A stretch of 64,000 bases of DNA from Chitinophagaceae bacterium (GTDB lineage: Bacteria > Bacteroidota > Bacteroidia > Chitinophagales > Chitinophagaceae), in contig JAHBTJ010000002.1 in NCBI GenBank assembly GCA_019638595.1, forward strand, positions 305,033 through 369,032. The letters are read 5' to 3'. Shown here in pieces: positions 63,811 to 64,000 of this stretch; within the stretch, counting starts at the first letter, position 1, and every line of letters starts with the position of its first letter. Position numbers and translations under genes: made by a program. The notes beneath the pieces were generated by a model. It was not told the DNA's origin, did not search any database, and saw only the letters and a list, made by a program, of their open reading frames with translations.

Positions 63811-63839
63811 CACCCAAGTATTAACCAAATTTTACAACC

Positions 63840-64000
63840 ATGTCTGACATTGCAACAAGAGTTAAGAAGATTATTGTTGACAAACTAGGTGTTGATGAAG
63901 CTGAGGTAACTCCCGAAGCATCGTTCACCAATGATCTGGGAGCTGATTCATTAGACACAGTAGAACTGATCATGGAATTCGAAAAAGAATTCAATATCTC
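63840..64000 (+). CDS. acpP: Acyl carrier protein, N-terminal part
   Basis: The window ends after 53 codons of acpP. The protein starts [20 protein letters not shown] and carries the phosphopantetheine attachment site S37 in [10 protein letters not shown]. It carries growing acyl chains in fatty acid synthesis. The 3' end lies beyond the window. Confidence 0.96.
   Translation, partial: MSDIATRVKKIIVDKLGVDEAEVTPEASFTNDLGADSLDTVELIMEFEKEFNI

Noticed and set aside
63628-63888. Plus-strand 86-codon frame overlapping the acpP start
   Set aside because: It runs through a terminator and the acpP promoter and overlaps acpP in another frame.

Overview
The window reads as a chromosome segment from a member of the Bacteroidota, most likely the Chitinophagaceae. 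Evidence for this: a SusC-like TonB receptor with an N-terminal carboxypeptidase-regulatory-like domain, an exbB-exbD-exbD-tonB operon, a complex I operon with a short NuoG, an aminofutalosine (menaquinone) enzyme, a lysine/alanine-rich histone H1-like protein, and promoters of the Bacteroidota type (TTTG, about 19 bases, TAnnTTTG) in front of several genes. The phylum is well supported; the family is an inference. I see no rRNA, tRNA, CRISPR array, insertion sequence or prophage.

Layout. 1-2.9 kb: end of an amino acid permease, then a DUF1611 protein and an enolase-superfamily epimerase, a pair that resembles the DgcN-DgcA D-glutamate route. 2.9-4.6 kb, minus strand: a PLP trans-sulfuration enzyme and a small Cys-rich protein. 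4.9-7.8 kb: small membrane protein, PstS-like lipoprotein and TPR protein, closed by a strong terminator. 8.0-23.1 kb: a complete nuoA-N set for NADH:quinone oxidoreductase, interrupted between nuoF and nuoG by two AT-richer overlapping genes, an OLD/RecF-type AAA ATPase and a small protein with TOPRIM-like motifs. 23.2-31.2 kb: a lone MacB-type permease, a NarL-type response regulator with its TPR-containing histidine kinase, a DinB-fold protein, a Crp/Fnr regulator and a large zinc metalloprotease.

31.5-36.7 kb: exbB, two exbD, tonB, a terminator, a third exbD and mnmE. 36.9-41.8 kb: a GH92 alpha-mannosidase-like enzyme with an altered catalytic motif, an FG-GAP/VCBS protein and mqnE. 41.9-46.7 kb, minus strand: an ECF sigma/anti-sigma/periplasmic sensor trio, and rfbA-galE-transketolase C-half. 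46.8-53.2 kb: a phosphate transporter (pit) and its DUF47 partner, divergent from a TonB receptor-lipoprotein pair; the shared 205-bp gap holds an array of 11-bp repeats resembling PhoB/PhoP boxes. 53.3-64 kb: two paralogous 84-residue proteins flanking zapA, a coiled-coil protein, pheT, dnaB, rsmE, dinB, a 1-Cys peroxiredoxin, a histone-like protein, a GNAT enzyme and the start of acpP.

Themes. Respiration: complex I would reduce menaquinone, to whose synthesis mqnE contributes. Outer-membrane energised uptake: ExbB/ExbD/TonB power receptors such as the one at 48.9 kb. Phosphate may link pit/DUF47, the TonB receptor and its Pho-like array, and perhaps the GH92 enzyme whose Glu-to-Gln change is of the kind reported for mannose-1-phosphate-releasing members. 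The best candidate for an undescribed system is the ATPase/TOPRIM-like pair inside the nuo operon. The standalone sorting-domain-like twin proteins around zapA come next.
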